From: Dissulfurispira thermophila
Lineage (GTDB): Bacteria; Nitrospirota; Thermodesulfovibrionia; Thermodesulfovibrionales; Dissulfurispiraceae
Direction of reading: 5' to 3'
Assembly (NCBI RefSeq): GCF_014701235.1
Contig: NZ_AP022873.1
Location: forward strand, 1,178,001-1,242,000
Length of the DNA: 64,000 nt
Under the pieces are notes generated by a model. That model worked only from the letters and a program-made list of their open reading frames with translations. It did not search any database and was not told the origin of the DNA. Shown here piece by piece: positions 45,365-55,175 of the stretch; position 1 is the stretch's first letter; every line of letters starts with the position of its first letter. The position numbers and the translations under genes are program-made.

Positions 45365-47155
45365 CTATTCAACTTTATATAAAATAGTTTGAGTTTCACT
45401 AAATTTATTAGTTAGCCTTGACGAGTATAGTCTAACATTACTTCTTCTAATTTCTACTATTTTATTATGCTTAATCAATATCTCAACTGCATATTTAGCA
45501 TCTTTATAATCCTTCAAATAATCATTATCTATATATATATATTTTATTCTATATCCTTTAATTACATTTATTATTTTATTAATATCAGTCATAGCACTCC
45601 AGTCAATCAATGCTGATAATGCATCGCCATTAACATAAGGTTTTTTCAGATAATATGTCTGCTGATTTGCGACAATAACAAGTATCTTTTCGGAATCTTT
45701 TAGTTCAATGTTTTTATTAATCCAATCATAATCCTCATAATACCATGTTGCTCTGTGCCAAACCTTTTTATCATAAGTTAAGAGATACTTAAAAGCATCA
45801 TAACTATAAACAAATGTAAAGGTAAAATAAAGAAAAAATGTCATTATAACTACAACTTCAAAGAATTGTTTTAATTTTTCGCCATATTTGTATTTTGTGA
45901 ACTTCTCATAAATATTGGCAATACCAAAAGGTAAAACTATAGGCAACAGATACAAGACATACCGCTCCTTCTCATCGACAGCAAATTGAGGCATCATAAG
46001 CCAAAGTATAAAAAGATAAGACGAGGCTATAAGGACAGGCATATAATTAAGATATTTAAACCTATAAAAGATAAAAAAAATTGGAATAAACGCCATTGGA
46101 TTAATATGATGCGGTATAAGAAATAACCTTATAAAAGACTCAACAAAATTCTGAATGTTTCTTTCTCCGCCAAGAAATGACTCTGTGGTTCTTAAAGCTA
46201 CTATATCCCAATATGGATTTTTAGCAGGAAAAATCTTTGTTAGGGCAGGCCAGACAGGATTGCCAATACTCAAATAATTCATATAATAAGGTAAAATCGC
46301 GAGTATAGTTAATATAAAAAGAAATGGCAGTGATTTCAAATTTATACTATCAGTCCACATTTTCTTAACTGCCCAGAATAAGATAGGTGGAAGAAACATA
46401 AGCATATTGTATTTGACATTCATTCCAAAAACTACAAATAAAAATAAAAAAAATAGTGACTTATTAAACTTTCCCTGCTCATAGAGAATTAATGAATAAA
46501 CCATTCCGGCAACTGCTAAAATCATAGGTATATCTGTTATAACTACTGTTGAAGCCAAAATAATTAATGGATTAAAAATAAACAAGCAGAGAATAATAAC
46601 AACCGTCCTGTCATTAGAAACATATTCCTTGCTGATTTTAATTAGCAAAATCAGAACTGCGCACAATGCAGTCCATATACTGAACTGAAATATCTGACCA
46701 TCCCACATGTTAATCATCGGGAGATGAAAAAGAGTAAACGCATCAGGAGTGTTATAATGCCAATACGGTCTTACAAGCTTTCTGCCTTGCATAAAAACAT
46801 CATATACTTTTGCCAGCCATACTCTCATCGCATCTGCATTCCTCGGAGGTGGAATAATAAAAATCATGAAAGTTAGCACTTCAGCTAAAATTATCCATTT
46901 AAGTTTGGTCTTAAGGCGGAGCAGTTCGACAAAGAAAAAGATCACTACGGGGAGGGCAACTGCCAGATAGATAATAACTGACAGAATAGTGGTAGCGGTT
47001 GATATACTGACAAATGTGTATATAGAAACTATCGACCAGAAATTACCTATACAAAGCCACGTGCCTGCAAATAACGCGACAGAAAAAAAAGGAATGTCCT
47101 CTTCGCTCCATCTCTTAAGCATTGTCGTAATTTTGTTTTTTTCGAAATCGATCAT
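45365..47155 (-). CDS. GT-C/ArnT-like polytopic membrane glycosyltransferase (596 aa)
   Basis: About eleven to thirteen membrane helices with a first large loop PPPRNADAMRVWLAKVYDVF, where GT-C enzymes carry catalytic acids, and a C-terminal periplasmic domain (WYYEDYDWINKNIELKDSEK and later). It most resembles family 39/DUF2029-type transferases that use polyprenyl-phosphate sugars. It overlaps the radical SAM gene upstream by 4 nt. Specific function unknown. Confidence 0.75.
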   Translation of the reverse strand: MIDFEKNKITTMLKRWSEEDIPFFSVALFAGTWLCIGNFWSIVSIYTFVSISTATTILSVIIYLAVALPVVIFFFVELLRLKTKLKWIILAEVLTFMIFIIPPPRNADAMRVWLAKVYDVFMQGRKLVRPYWHYNTPDAFTLFHLPMINMWDGQIFQFSIWTALCAVLILLIKISKEYVSNDRTVVIILCLFIFNPLIILASTVVITDIPMILAVAGMVYSLILYEQGKFNKSLFFLFLFVVFGMNVKYNMLMFLPPILFWAVKKMWTDSINLKSLPFLFILTILAILPYYMNYLSIGNPVWPALTKIFPAKNPYWDIVALRTTESFLGGERNIQNFVESFIRLFLIPHHINPMAFIPIFFIFYRFKYLNYMPVLIASSYLFILWLMMPQFAVDEKERYVLYLLPIVLPFGIANIYEKFTKYKYGEKLKQFFEVVVIMTFFLYFTFTFVYSYDAFKYLLTYDKKVWHRATWYYEDYDWINKNIELKDSEKILVIVANQQTYYLKKPYVNGDALSALIDWSAMTDINKIINVIKGYRIKYIYIDNDYLKDYKDAKYAVEILIKHNKIVEIRRSNVRLYSSRLTNKFSETQTILYKVE

Positions 47156-48630
47156 GGAGAATTACCTTCTTTTGCCTTGAACTGCTGATAATTGGAAAAG
47201 ATTGAAAAGATAAACTTTTCAATGTTCCTGTTTTTCAAAAATTCTGAACTTGCTTTAAACAACGCAGAGGGTGAGATAAGAAAATAAAGTAGTGCCTCCA
47301 TAATCAGCAAAATATTATTTCTCGTGAGCACTCCCATATAATTCTTCAGGAAGACCATGTTACGAAGTTTTTTGTGATAACGCATAACTGTTTCGGTAGG
47401 TTCCGCAGAAAGGTTAACAAGCGGAACAGTCTCCAGCAGCATATCATAATCCCTTGAAAAGTAATCTTCAGACAGTTTCCCTTCTTTAATCGCAACCTCA
47501 GCAGCCTCCGTACCGGGGAAAGGCGTATACAAGTTAAAATAGGTATAATCTGGTTTTATTTTCTTTAAAAACTTAATGTTCTCCAGCATATCATCTTCTG
47601 TCTCCCCGGGAAGGCCAATCATAAAAGATGCAAAGCTCTTAATGCCACTCCTTTTCGTTAATTCAAGCGCCTTCATCACCAGTTCCGGGCTGGTCCCTTT
47701 TTTAATCGATTTCAGTACCCGTTTTGATGCTGACTCAATACCGAAGTCAATCTGAATACAACCAGCGTCTTTCATGAGCGTCAAAAGCTCTTCGCTAACA
47801 AGTGTAACCCTTGTTTGACAGCCCCACTTCAGTCGCAAAGGCTTCAATTCTACGCAAAGCTCTTTTACCCATTCGGGATTTATCGTAAATGTCTCATCAT
47901 GAAAGTAAATACCGTCAAGAGAGTAATGGCGAACAAGATATTTTATTTCTTTCATAACATTGTCAACACTGCGTCGTCTTATCCGGTTATGAAAAATAGA
48001 CGAACTGTTGCAAAAAGTGCACTTTGCGGGACATCCCCTGCTCGTTAGGACACTCATTACGCGCCTCAAGAAGTGAGACCTGATATAACCCGGTGGTATT
48101 AAATAACGTGACACAGGCAGTAATTCTCTCGCTGGAAACGGTAATGAATCAAGATCATTAACAACATCAATTTCGTCATTTATATAAAGTTCGCTCTTGT
48201 TCTTGAACGCGATGCCTTTTATTCCCGACAAATCATTTGACCTTCCGAGAACATCACAGACCTTAACGAGAACATTTTCTCCTTCGCCTATAACAACAAA
48301 ATCCAAACCCATCTTATCCAGGGTTTCGACCGGGCGAACGGTGGGGTGAATACCTCCGGCGCAAAAAATTGCATTGGGAAAATGTTTTTTTAATGAAGCG
48401 GTAAAAGTTCTTGCGCGATGAAAGTTTGTGGTCAGAACAGAAAAACCTATTAAATCCGGAGTAAAATTTTGAGACAGTTCCTGTACTATTTTGTCTGTAT
48501 TGTCATCCGGATAAACATCGTAAAGTCTAACCTCATGACCTTTTTGGAGCAGTACCGCGCCAAGATATGTAATTCCGAAAGGAATTGACATAATATAACT
48601 TGTGCGCATATTTATAAGTACAACCTTCAT
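47152..48630 (-). CDS. B12-binding radical SAM protein, copy 2 (492 aa)
   Basis: Cobalamin-binding N-terminal domain (LIGFSVLTTNFHRARTFTA, FCAGGIHPTVRPVETLDKMG) and a radical SAM domain with SRGCPAKCTFCNSS near 200 and IDFGIESASKRVLKSIKKG. Same architecture as the proteins at 38528 and 51984 but clearly diverged. Followed with 4-nt overlap by the GT-C-like gene, suggesting a shared role in making or modifying the glycan or its lipid. Substrate unknown. Confidence 0.9.
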   Translation of the reverse strand: MKVVLINMRTSYIMSIPFGITYLGAVLLQKGHEVRLYDVYPDDNTDKIVQELSQNFTPDLIGFSVLTTNFHRARTFTASLKKHFPNAIFCAGGIHPTVRPVETLDKMGLDFVVIGEGENVLVKVCDVLGRSNDLSGIKGIAFKNKSELYINDEIDVVNDLDSLPFPARELLPVSRYLIPPGYIRSHFLRRVMSVLTSRGCPAKCTFCNSSSIFHNRIRRRSVDNVMKEIKYLVRHYSLDGIYFHDETFTINPEWVKELCVELKPLRLKWGCQTRVTLVSEELLTLMKDAGCIQIDFGIESASKRVLKSIKKGTSPELVMKALELTKRSGIKSFASFMIGLPGETEDDMLENIKFLKKIKPDYTYFNLYTPFPGTEAAEVAIKEGKLSEDYFSRDYDMLLETVPLVNLSAEPTETVMRYHKKLRNMVFLKNYMGVLTRNNILLIMEALLYFLISPSALFKASSEFLKNRNIEKFIFSIFSNYQQFKAKEGNSP

Positions 48631-48674
48631 ATTACGCTCACTGGATGTATAATAAACAAGATAGAATACCAGAG

Positions 48675-50096
48675 TCAGTCGACAATCCTGTAATCCCTGA
48701 CATGTTTTTCCATCTCTTCAATTATCTGATGGCAGGAAATTCCGACTACAAGCTTTTCACTTATAAACCTTCCCATATCCATACAATGGTCTGCATTATT
48801 GTAATTGTACATGCCGATACGTCCGGTTAAAAGTAGATTTTCGACCTGCTTTAATTTATTTATGACAACCTGCATCTTATCTTCATACTGCAAATCATAT
48901 CGAGGATAAAAGTTTTTCCTGCGTTTGACAAGATGGCCAATTACTTCCTCTGCTTTAATAAAGCCGCCTTCTACCAGCCCTTCCACACATTTCTTTGTCA
49001 ACTCTTCGTTACTTGTCTGCCATTGCCAGCTATCTTCAGAGCAGGTAAAATCACAGCAAATTGCTGTTTTATCTGGTGGACACAGGTCAGGGTTCATCTG
49101 CTTTTGTTCAAAAATTCTGCTGAATATAAATTGTCTTTCAGGAAAAAATATCCACTGATCGCTCAGAATTAGGGGACGGTTAACAAAGATATAAATAAGT
49201 ATCAAATGTCTGAACTGCAAACTCCCAACTGCATGATTAAACTCGCTATCCTCATCTCTAAAAACAAGTCGTCCCAGTTCTTCAATAGGAATGGAGGATA
49301 TCAATAAATCGCATGGAAAAGATCGGTGTTCGCCATGAATAGAGCAAATAACAGACGATATTTTCTCATCTTCTTTCCTTATTTCTGTAACTTTCGCATT
49401 AGTGATAATCTTACCATCCATTCTTTCTATCTGTTCTTTCAGCGCATTAGGAAAATCTCCAAAACCATTTCTTGGATAATAGAAAGATTCAGCACTGGTT
49501 TCAGCCGTTTCTTTTTTTATTCCGAGCAATTTTAAAATCACTTCAAGTCCGCCTGATGAGGGGACTCGTGTGCGGGCCATTTCAAGATGTAGCGATGAAG
49601 GATTTCCCCAAACCTTATCTGCAAGTGGTTCGAAAACAAGTTTATAAGCAGGTCTTCCAAATCGTCTTATTATATATTCTTCGTATGAACCGGCATCATT
49701 CCTGTTCAAAGCCCCTTTGAAAAGTTCAAAGGCATATCCCATTCCCAATCTGAAGAACATGGCAGGACCAAGCGTTTGTGACAAATTGCCAAGCCGCAGC
49801 GGGTAATCTACGAGATGCCTATTTAAGAATAAGCGATTTCTCTTAGGAAGCTTGAGCAATCTGTCTCCCATGAGATTAACTATTTCATCAAGGATGCCCG
49901 GAATTACAGAATAAATCTTATGAGCGCCGTAATCCAGCGTAAATCCATCATGTTTAAAACTGCCGCACAATCCTCCAATAACAGGCTCTTTTTCAAGGAT
50001 AGTAACCTTATATTTGCCTGTCCTGGAGAGAAAATAGCCTGCGGCTAACCCACCTATCCCAGCCCCTAATATAACGACATCTTTTTTATCTCCCAA
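48675..50096 (-). CDS. FAD-dependent oxidoreductase, UDP-galactopyranose mutase/protoporphyrinogen oxidase-like (473 aa)
   Basis: N-terminal dinucleotide loop VVILGAGIGGLAAGYFLSR, LEKEPVIGGLCGSFKHDGF and DYGAHKIYS are the amine-oxidase/UGM-like FAD fold. C-terminal LLTGRIGMYNYNNADHCMDM contacts FAD in the family. Proteins of this type are regular members of glycan clusters and may rearrange or oxidise a sugar; true Glf enzymes are shorter (about 370-390 aa). Function not certain. Confidence 0.82.
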   Translation of the reverse strand: MGDKKDVVILGAGIGGLAAGYFLSRTGKYKVTILEKEPVIGGLCGSFKHDGFTLDYGAHKIYSVIPGILDEIVNLMGDRLLKLPKRNRLFLNRHLVDYPLRLGNLSQTLGPAMFFRLGMGYAFELFKGALNRNDAGSYEEYIIRRFGRPAYKLVFEPLADKVWGNPSSLHLEMARTRVPSSGGLEVILKLLGIKKETAETSAESFYYPRNGFGDFPNALKEQIERMDGKIITNAKVTEIRKEDEKISSVICSIHGEHRSFPCDLLISSIPIEELGRLVFRDEDSEFNHAVGSLQFRHLILIYIFVNRPLILSDQWIFFPERQFIFSRIFEQKQMNPDLCPPDKTAICCDFTCSEDSWQWQTSNEELTKKCVEGLVEGGFIKAEEVIGHLVKRRKNFYPRYDLQYEDKMQVVINKLKQVENLLLTGRIGMYNYNNADHCMDMGRFISEKLVVGISCHQIIEEMEKHVRDYRIVD

Positions 50097-50107
50097 CTGA
50101 ATACTCC

Positions 50108-51040
50108 TTATTTACGTCGTGCAATCACCATCATCTGCCCCATCCAGTACGGAATCGGAACATGTTGTATATGTAATGCCTGCGATAAAAAACTCCCCAT
50201 TCCGGACAACCATGCAATATATGGTTTCATCCTCAAAAATATATATCCCAATTCAAGACTCTGCCAGTACTTCTGTTTATTTATCATCTGGAATCCCGTA
50301 AGTTTTAACATCTTTTCAATAGTATCAACTGTGAAATAATAGAGATGAACCGACAAAAGGAAAACCCATTTACGCCCCATCAGTCGTGCTATCGATGAGC
50401 CTATATCAGGATAGTTCACAATAAGCAAGCCGTCTGGTTTCAACACCCGATGACATTCTAATAATACGGATTTGGGATTCGGAGTATGCTCAAGAACATC
50501 CCAGAGTGTCACCACATCAAATGATGCATCCCCAAGGTTCATATCGAAAATGGTGCCGGTGTGAATGTGTATGCCGTATCGTTGCCTGCCCCATTCTGCC
50601 AGCCAGCGATTTGGTTCGCACCCTGTTGCATCCCAGCCCCGGCTTTTGGCAACTCCAAGAAATGAACCTCCTGCAGTTCCAACATCCAAAATCCTGCCTT
50701 TGTTAGGAACAAGCCGTTCGATAATACTCAGGTGTTTTTCGAATGTTCGCTCACGCGCTGCCGCCTGAGAAATAAATGTTTCATCAGTGCCTTCGCTATA
50801 CCCCTCCAGTATTAAATCCTGTCTAATCCTTGGATTTAGGTATTGCAATCCGCATTTACGACATCGTACAAGTTGGTCTATGAGTATCTCGTCACCAGAG
50901 GAGCGGAATGTCTGTACTATTTTGTCAGGTTGGGAAATTTCATATGAAGGTAAATATATAACATCGTAGTTATCGGCCCCGCAAAGATTGCAAGCAACAT
51001 CTTCAAGCAATGATTTATATTTATCGGCAGCATTAGACAT
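50108..51040 (-). CDS. Zinc-ribbon class I SAM methyltransferase (310 aa)
   Basis: N-terminal metal-binding cysteines (CNLCGADNYDVIYLPS and CRKCGLQYLNPR), then SAM loop RILDVGTAGGSFLGVAKSRG, acidic GCEPNRWLAEW, and VTLWDVLEHTPNPKSVLLEC. C-terminal hydrophobic region. This architecture is common in O-antigen loci for O- or C-methylation of sugars. It overlaps the start of the family-2 transferase gene by 8 nt. Confidence 0.9.
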   Translation of the reverse strand: MSNAADKYKSLLEDVACNLCGADNYDVIYLPSYEISQPDKIVQTFRSSGDEILIDQLVRCRKCGLQYLNPRIRQDLILEGYSEGTDETFISQAAARERTFEKHLSIIERLVPNKGRILDVGTAGGSFLGVAKSRGWDATGCEPNRWLAEWGRQRYGIHIHTGTIFDMNLGDASFDVVTLWDVLEHTPNPKSVLLECHRVLKPDGLLIVNYPDIGSSIARLMGRKWVFLLSVHLYYFTVDTIEKMLKLTGFQMINKQKYWQSLELGYIFLRMKPYIAWLSGMGSFLSQALHIQHVPIPYWMGQMMVIARRK

Positions 51041-51974
51041 TATTATTTTGTCTATTCCTTGTAATCAAATATCTGATTTCCTTAAACCTTGAATTAATAG
51101 AGCTAAGTATTATACCAATTCCAAATGCAATTGTTCCAACAGGCAGAAACAAGAGCATAACTCCTGTCAATATTTGAGACGGTAATTCTGTTATATTCAA
51201 GTAATTCATAACTCTTAAAAAAGCGGCTATAAACACAGTAAAAAAGCACAAAAGGCTGGTAAACCCGAATAGTCTCATAGGATTATGATCTCTCAAAATA
51301 ACGAAAGCCGTTAACATTATACGAAAACCATCACGAAAACTTCTTAGTTTAGACTGGCTGCCTGCAGGACGACTCCTATATGAAATTGGTATTTCTATAA
51401 CCTCCAATCCATTTTCTAATGCCTGGAGGGTTATTTCTGTTTCTGTTTCGAACCCTGGTTTTAACAAAGGTACGGAATCTATGAAGCGACGGCTGAACAC
51501 GCGGTATCCTGATAAAATATCGTGGTAGTTTGTATCAAACATGCGATTAATAGAAGCTACAATCAGACGATTTCCAATCTGGTGGAGCTTCCGCAGTGAA
51601 TCATTTGTAGCATTAGGCAGCCTGTTGCCAACAACCATGTCAGCCTCATTATTCAACACAGGTTTCAGCAATATCAGAGCATCATCTGCTTCATAAGTAT
51701 CATCTCCATCTACAACAATTACTGCATCTGCTGAAATCGTATTGAAGATTGCACGCATAACATTGCCCTTACCCTGCTTTCGGACATGATACACTATCGC
51801 ACCAGCCTCTTTTGCAAGCATTGCACTTCCGTCATTAGAATTATTATCAAAAACATAAATAGAAGCATTAGGCAGCACCCTTCTAAAATCACTTACAACT
51901 TTGGCAATAGTCAACGCCTCGTTATAACACGGGATGGCAACAGCTATTTTTTTTGTGTCCTGCATATTCATCAA
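51033..51974 (-). CDS. Glycosyltransferase family 2, DPM-like, with C-terminal membrane helices (313 aa)
   Basis: GT-A domain IAVAIPCYNEALTIAKVVSD with DGDDTYEADDAL as metal site and GYRVFSRRFIDSVPLLKPGF. Two C-terminal membrane helices (LLCFFTVFIAAFLRVM and ILTGVMLLFLPVGTIAFGIGI). Such enzymes transfer a sugar to undecaprenyl or dolichyl phosphate, which could feed the GT-C-like enzyme at 45365 (inference). ATG 51974 or the adjacent 51971. Confidence 0.9.
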   Translation of the reverse strand: MMNMQDTKKIAVAIPCYNEALTIAKVVSDFRRVLPNASIYVFDNNSNDGSAMLAKEAGAIVYHVRKQGKGNVMRAIFNTISADAVIVVDGDDTYEADDALILLKPVLNNEADMVVGNRLPNATNDSLRKLHQIGNRLIVASINRMFDTNYHDILSGYRVFSRRFIDSVPLLKPGFETETEITLQALENGLEVIEIPISYRSRPAGSQSKLRSFRDGFRIMLTAFVILRDHNPMRLFGFTSLLCFFTVFIAAFLRVMNYLNITELPSQILTGVMLLFLPVGTIAFGIGIILSSINSRFKEIRYLITRNRQNNNV

Positions 51975-51983
51975 CTATATATT

Positions 51984-53471
51984 TTATTTTTTTTTGCTGA
52001 ACAAATCCAGATATTTATATACAAGCGCCCTGTAAGGGATCATCTCCATTTTTGTATTGAAATTGCGCCTTAAAAAATTCAGAGGCTGTTTTAAAATTTT
52101 AAAGGGGTGATAAATAAATTTCCACAATAAAAAATATGTATATAAATGCAATCTGAAATTATTCAACTTGTGATAGTCGGTTCTCCATGAAGGAGAAAAG
52201 TTTAGTTCAGACAGGAATTCGAATCCATGAAAATTTTCATAAATTGCAGCACCCGGAACAGGTGTAATAATAAAAAGAGCTATTTCATCAACACCCCAAC
52301 GGGTCAGATCTCTAACCAATGCATGAGTCAATTGCCTGTCATTGTCTGTTTCATCTGGAAATCCGAGAACAAAACATGCCTGAGAATAAATCCCCGCCTG
52401 ATTCATTCTCTTGATAATACTTAATGCATGTTTAAGGTCAAAAGGCTTATGCATCAGTTCGAGCAGGCGCGATGAACCTGTCTCTGGAGAAATAGAAATA
52501 TACTTGCATCCGGACTTTGCCATAAGGTCTATCGTCTCTTCATTCTTTATTGTTTCAACCTTAGTGCCAGCAACAATCTTCCATATTATCTTCAAGTTTC
52601 TTTTCAATATTTCATTGCATATATCTCTGATTCTCTGATCAGAAACAGTTGGATTCATATCCTCGATGTGAAACTCCTGTACATTATATTTATTGACGAA
52701 AAATTCGATTTCATCCACAACATTCTGCGATGATCTCGATCTCCATTTTTGATTATTAGCATAAGGAGCTACACAGAATCTGCATGAAAAGGGACATCCT
52801 CTTGAAGTCAGCAATGGCAAGTAGCTTTTTGTTGACTGAGGCCCATGAGCAAAACGGAGTTTCCAGTAATTTTGCAAAGGGAATAAATCCCATGCAGGAA
52901 AGGGTAAATTATCCAAATTAGTTATTACATCGCAAGGACTATTATAAAAATTCTGTGAACCCACGCCATCAATTCCTTTTATTTTCTCTAATTCAGAACT
53001 AAGTAATGCTTTAGCAAGCCTGACTGCCCTGTGTTCCCCCTCTCCTGTCAATATATAGTCAGCGCCTGCATCATAAAATTCTCTTGAAACAAGATGCAAT
53101 GAATAGGCTGTTACTGTTTGTGTGTTTTCAACAACTACTACAGGAATGTTCGGATGTGACTGTTTGATCGCATAGACAATTTCAACAGTAGATAAGTGAT
53201 TAATTAAATTTATGGCATACACAAATATTGCCCTGGTATCATCAGGAATTCGTTCTATGATCTCCATATGATTTAAACCTAATAACAAAAAGTTGCCGTT
53301 TTGTCTTGCTTGATATGGTTGTTCAGCAAAAGCATCAATTACTTTCACTGGAATGTTAGCAGCACGCAATGAAGCGGCAATATAAGCAAGCCCGATAGGC
53401 ATATAAACAATGCCAGTCGTGAACGGATCGCTTCGTTGGACAACGAGATTGGGATTGATGAGAATTATCAT
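51984..53471 (-). CDS. B12-binding radical SAM protein, copy 3 (495 aa)
   Basis: N-terminal cobalamin-type domain (MPIGLAYIAASLRAANIPVK; YILTGEGEHRAVRLAKAL) and radical SAM domain with SRGCPFSCRFCVAPYANNQK near 224 and SISPETGSSRLLELMHKPFD. Third protein of this architecture in the locus. It is 9 nt upstream of the GT2 gene and in one run with it. Substrate unknown. Confidence 0.9.
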   Translation of the reverse strand: MIILINPNLVVQRSDPFTTGIVYMPIGLAYIAASLRAANIPVKVIDAFAEQPYQARQNGNFLLLGLNHMEIIERIPDDTRAIFVYAINLINHLSTVEIVYAIKQSHPNIPVVVVENTQTVTAYSLHLVSREFYDAGADYILTGEGEHRAVRLAKALLSSELEKIKGIDGVGSQNFYNSPCDVITNLDNLPFPAWDLFPLQNYWKLRFAHGPQSTKSYLPLLTSRGCPFSCRFCVAPYANNQKWRSRSSQNVVDEIEFFVNKYNVQEFHIEDMNPTVSDQRIRDICNEILKRNLKIIWKIVAGTKVETIKNEETIDLMAKSGCKYISISPETGSSRLLELMHKPFDLKHALSIIKRMNQAGIYSQACFVLGFPDETDNDRQLTHALVRDLTRWGVDEIALFIITPVPGAAIYENFHGFEFLSELNFSPSWRTDYHKLNNFRLHLYTYFLLWKFIYHPFKILKQPLNFLRRNFNTKMEMIPYRALVYKYLDLFSKKK

Positions 53472-53563
53472 AAGCTTAAAAATCTATCTCTAAAATGTTT
53501 AATTTCAATACAACTTTTTTAAAAATTATTTTAAAACAGCTTGACTTGATTTTTATACTGTTT

Positions 53564-53591
53564 CATTACAAGTTTTTCATTACAAGTTTTT
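53564..53591. repeat. Perfect 14-bp tandem duplication
   Basis: CATTACAAGTTTTT twice. It lies over the last codons of the polymerase-like gene and changes its C-terminus. Confidence 0.9.
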
Positions 53592-54993
53592 GTTAAATAT
53601 TTCATGCCTATTCCATAAATCTTTACCCATATAAACGCCAATACAGACAAACGCATCGCTTCGATAATGAGCGTGTCGATGCCGAGACTATTTAACCAGA
53701 GGTGGTAATATATGTATAAAAGAGTGGCCCTATAAAAGTACATGTTGAACGTGTTGGCTGATCTAATTGATAAATATATGAGTTTAAAAAAATAAGCTGC
53801 TACCAATAATACTACCAAAGAACCATATCCATAAAAAAGCACATAGTACTCACCGAACACGGTCATCTGGTCGGTATTAGCAATATTTTCAGAAAAATCT
53901 ATATTATTATAGACATTTGAGAGTTTGCTTGATGCTCTACCAGTATGGAATACGTCAAAACCAGGGGTTGTTGAATCAATAACACTTTTCAAAAATAATT
54001 CAAAATTTATAGCCTTCTCGTATACGTCACTGTTAGAAATTATATCTGTTGCCATATCAAGAAAGCCGATTCTATCAAATAAATTTGCAAAGTTTTGCAA
54101 CCAGTCGTTTTTATATTTATAAGAAATAAAAGAAGAATAAAACTGCTCATAATCAATATTTTTTGATGTTTGTTGCTCATATAATGCAAATCTGGCACTT
54201 GTACCGAAATTGAATAATATAATTGAAACTGGGATGATTATAAGAATTGCAAGCAAAGTTGATTTACCAATCGATACTTTATTCTTCACAGACAATGCAG
54301 CAAATATTGCAGTTAAGATCACTGTCAAAATACCGCTTCTACTGCCATAAATAGTTCTAATCAAGACGAAGATTATAAATAAAAACCAAATTATATAAAG
54401 ATATTTTTTGGAAATATCTTCTTTCTTGTTATTAATTATATACACCCATATACCCATGAGTATAATATCATAATTCATAAATACATTTATATAACTCTCC
54501 AATCGGTTATATAAAGGAGCAAGTCTCCCCATGCCACCGTAAAATAAAGAATAAATTGTATATATCAGCAAGAATAGAAATATAAATATTACAGTGATCG
54601 GGTTAATTAATCTGTCATTATTTGGAAAATACAGGTTATTTCTTCTTTTTATCGGAATACCATTGATGTTTAGTCCCAAAAAAAAATAAACCATACAGCA
54701 AAAAATATAAAGATCATGGTTAAATTAAGATTATAAGCAGTTAATTCGTTTATTCTATTCAAAGAGTACGAGACTGGCAAATATATAAGAGTTGCTACAC
54801 GTGCAAGATAGAAAAAGATGATGTTAAATGCTAATAATAAAACAAATGGATCCCTTCTTTTTTTCTCAAACATTAAGATTATTTGCATTTGAGCGCTCAG
54901 TAAAAATACCAGGATTAATGTGTAAATATCTATGTATGGATTTTGTTCTGATGTAGAATATAGACATATTGTTATTGTAAAAATGAATACATT

Positions 54994-55013
54994 TGCTATT
55001 TTGTGCTATTTTG
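54994..55013. repeat. Perfect 10-bp tandem duplication
   Basis: TGCTATTTTG twice. It shifts the frame in the N-terminal part of the polymerase-like gene. Confidence 0.9.
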
Positions 55014-55175
55014 AGCAAGCTATTCAAATCAAAAATGGATTTATTCCCCTCAATCTTTTGAGAAGCATTCGATGTAGCAGTCATAGTGTTTTTTCTTACA
55101 TCAAACTATATTTTTCTAACTATCACTAGCTTATGATTATTTGTTCTAACGGTCTCTGAAAGGATATTTTATGAA

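Larger units (their letters stand above)
53531..55084 (-). pseudogene. O-antigen polymerase/ligase-like membrane protein with three indels
   Basis: One gene in pieces. From ATG 55084 (MTATSNASQKIEGNKSIFDL) the frame is broken by a perfect 10-bp tandem duplication at 54994-55013; removing one copy joins SLLKIA to NVFIFTITICLYSTSEQ. A run of nine T (54679-54687) then breaks the frame at FAVWFIFF; ten T would join it to LGLNINGIPI. Near the end a perfect 14-bp tandem duplication (53564-53591) replaces the original ending KTCNETV with KTCNEKLVMKQYKNQVKLF. About ten to twelve hydrophobic segments and TIYGSRSGILTVI suit a Wzy-type polymerase. The tandem duplications are real DNA changes, not homopolymer miscalls. 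Confidence 0.8.
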
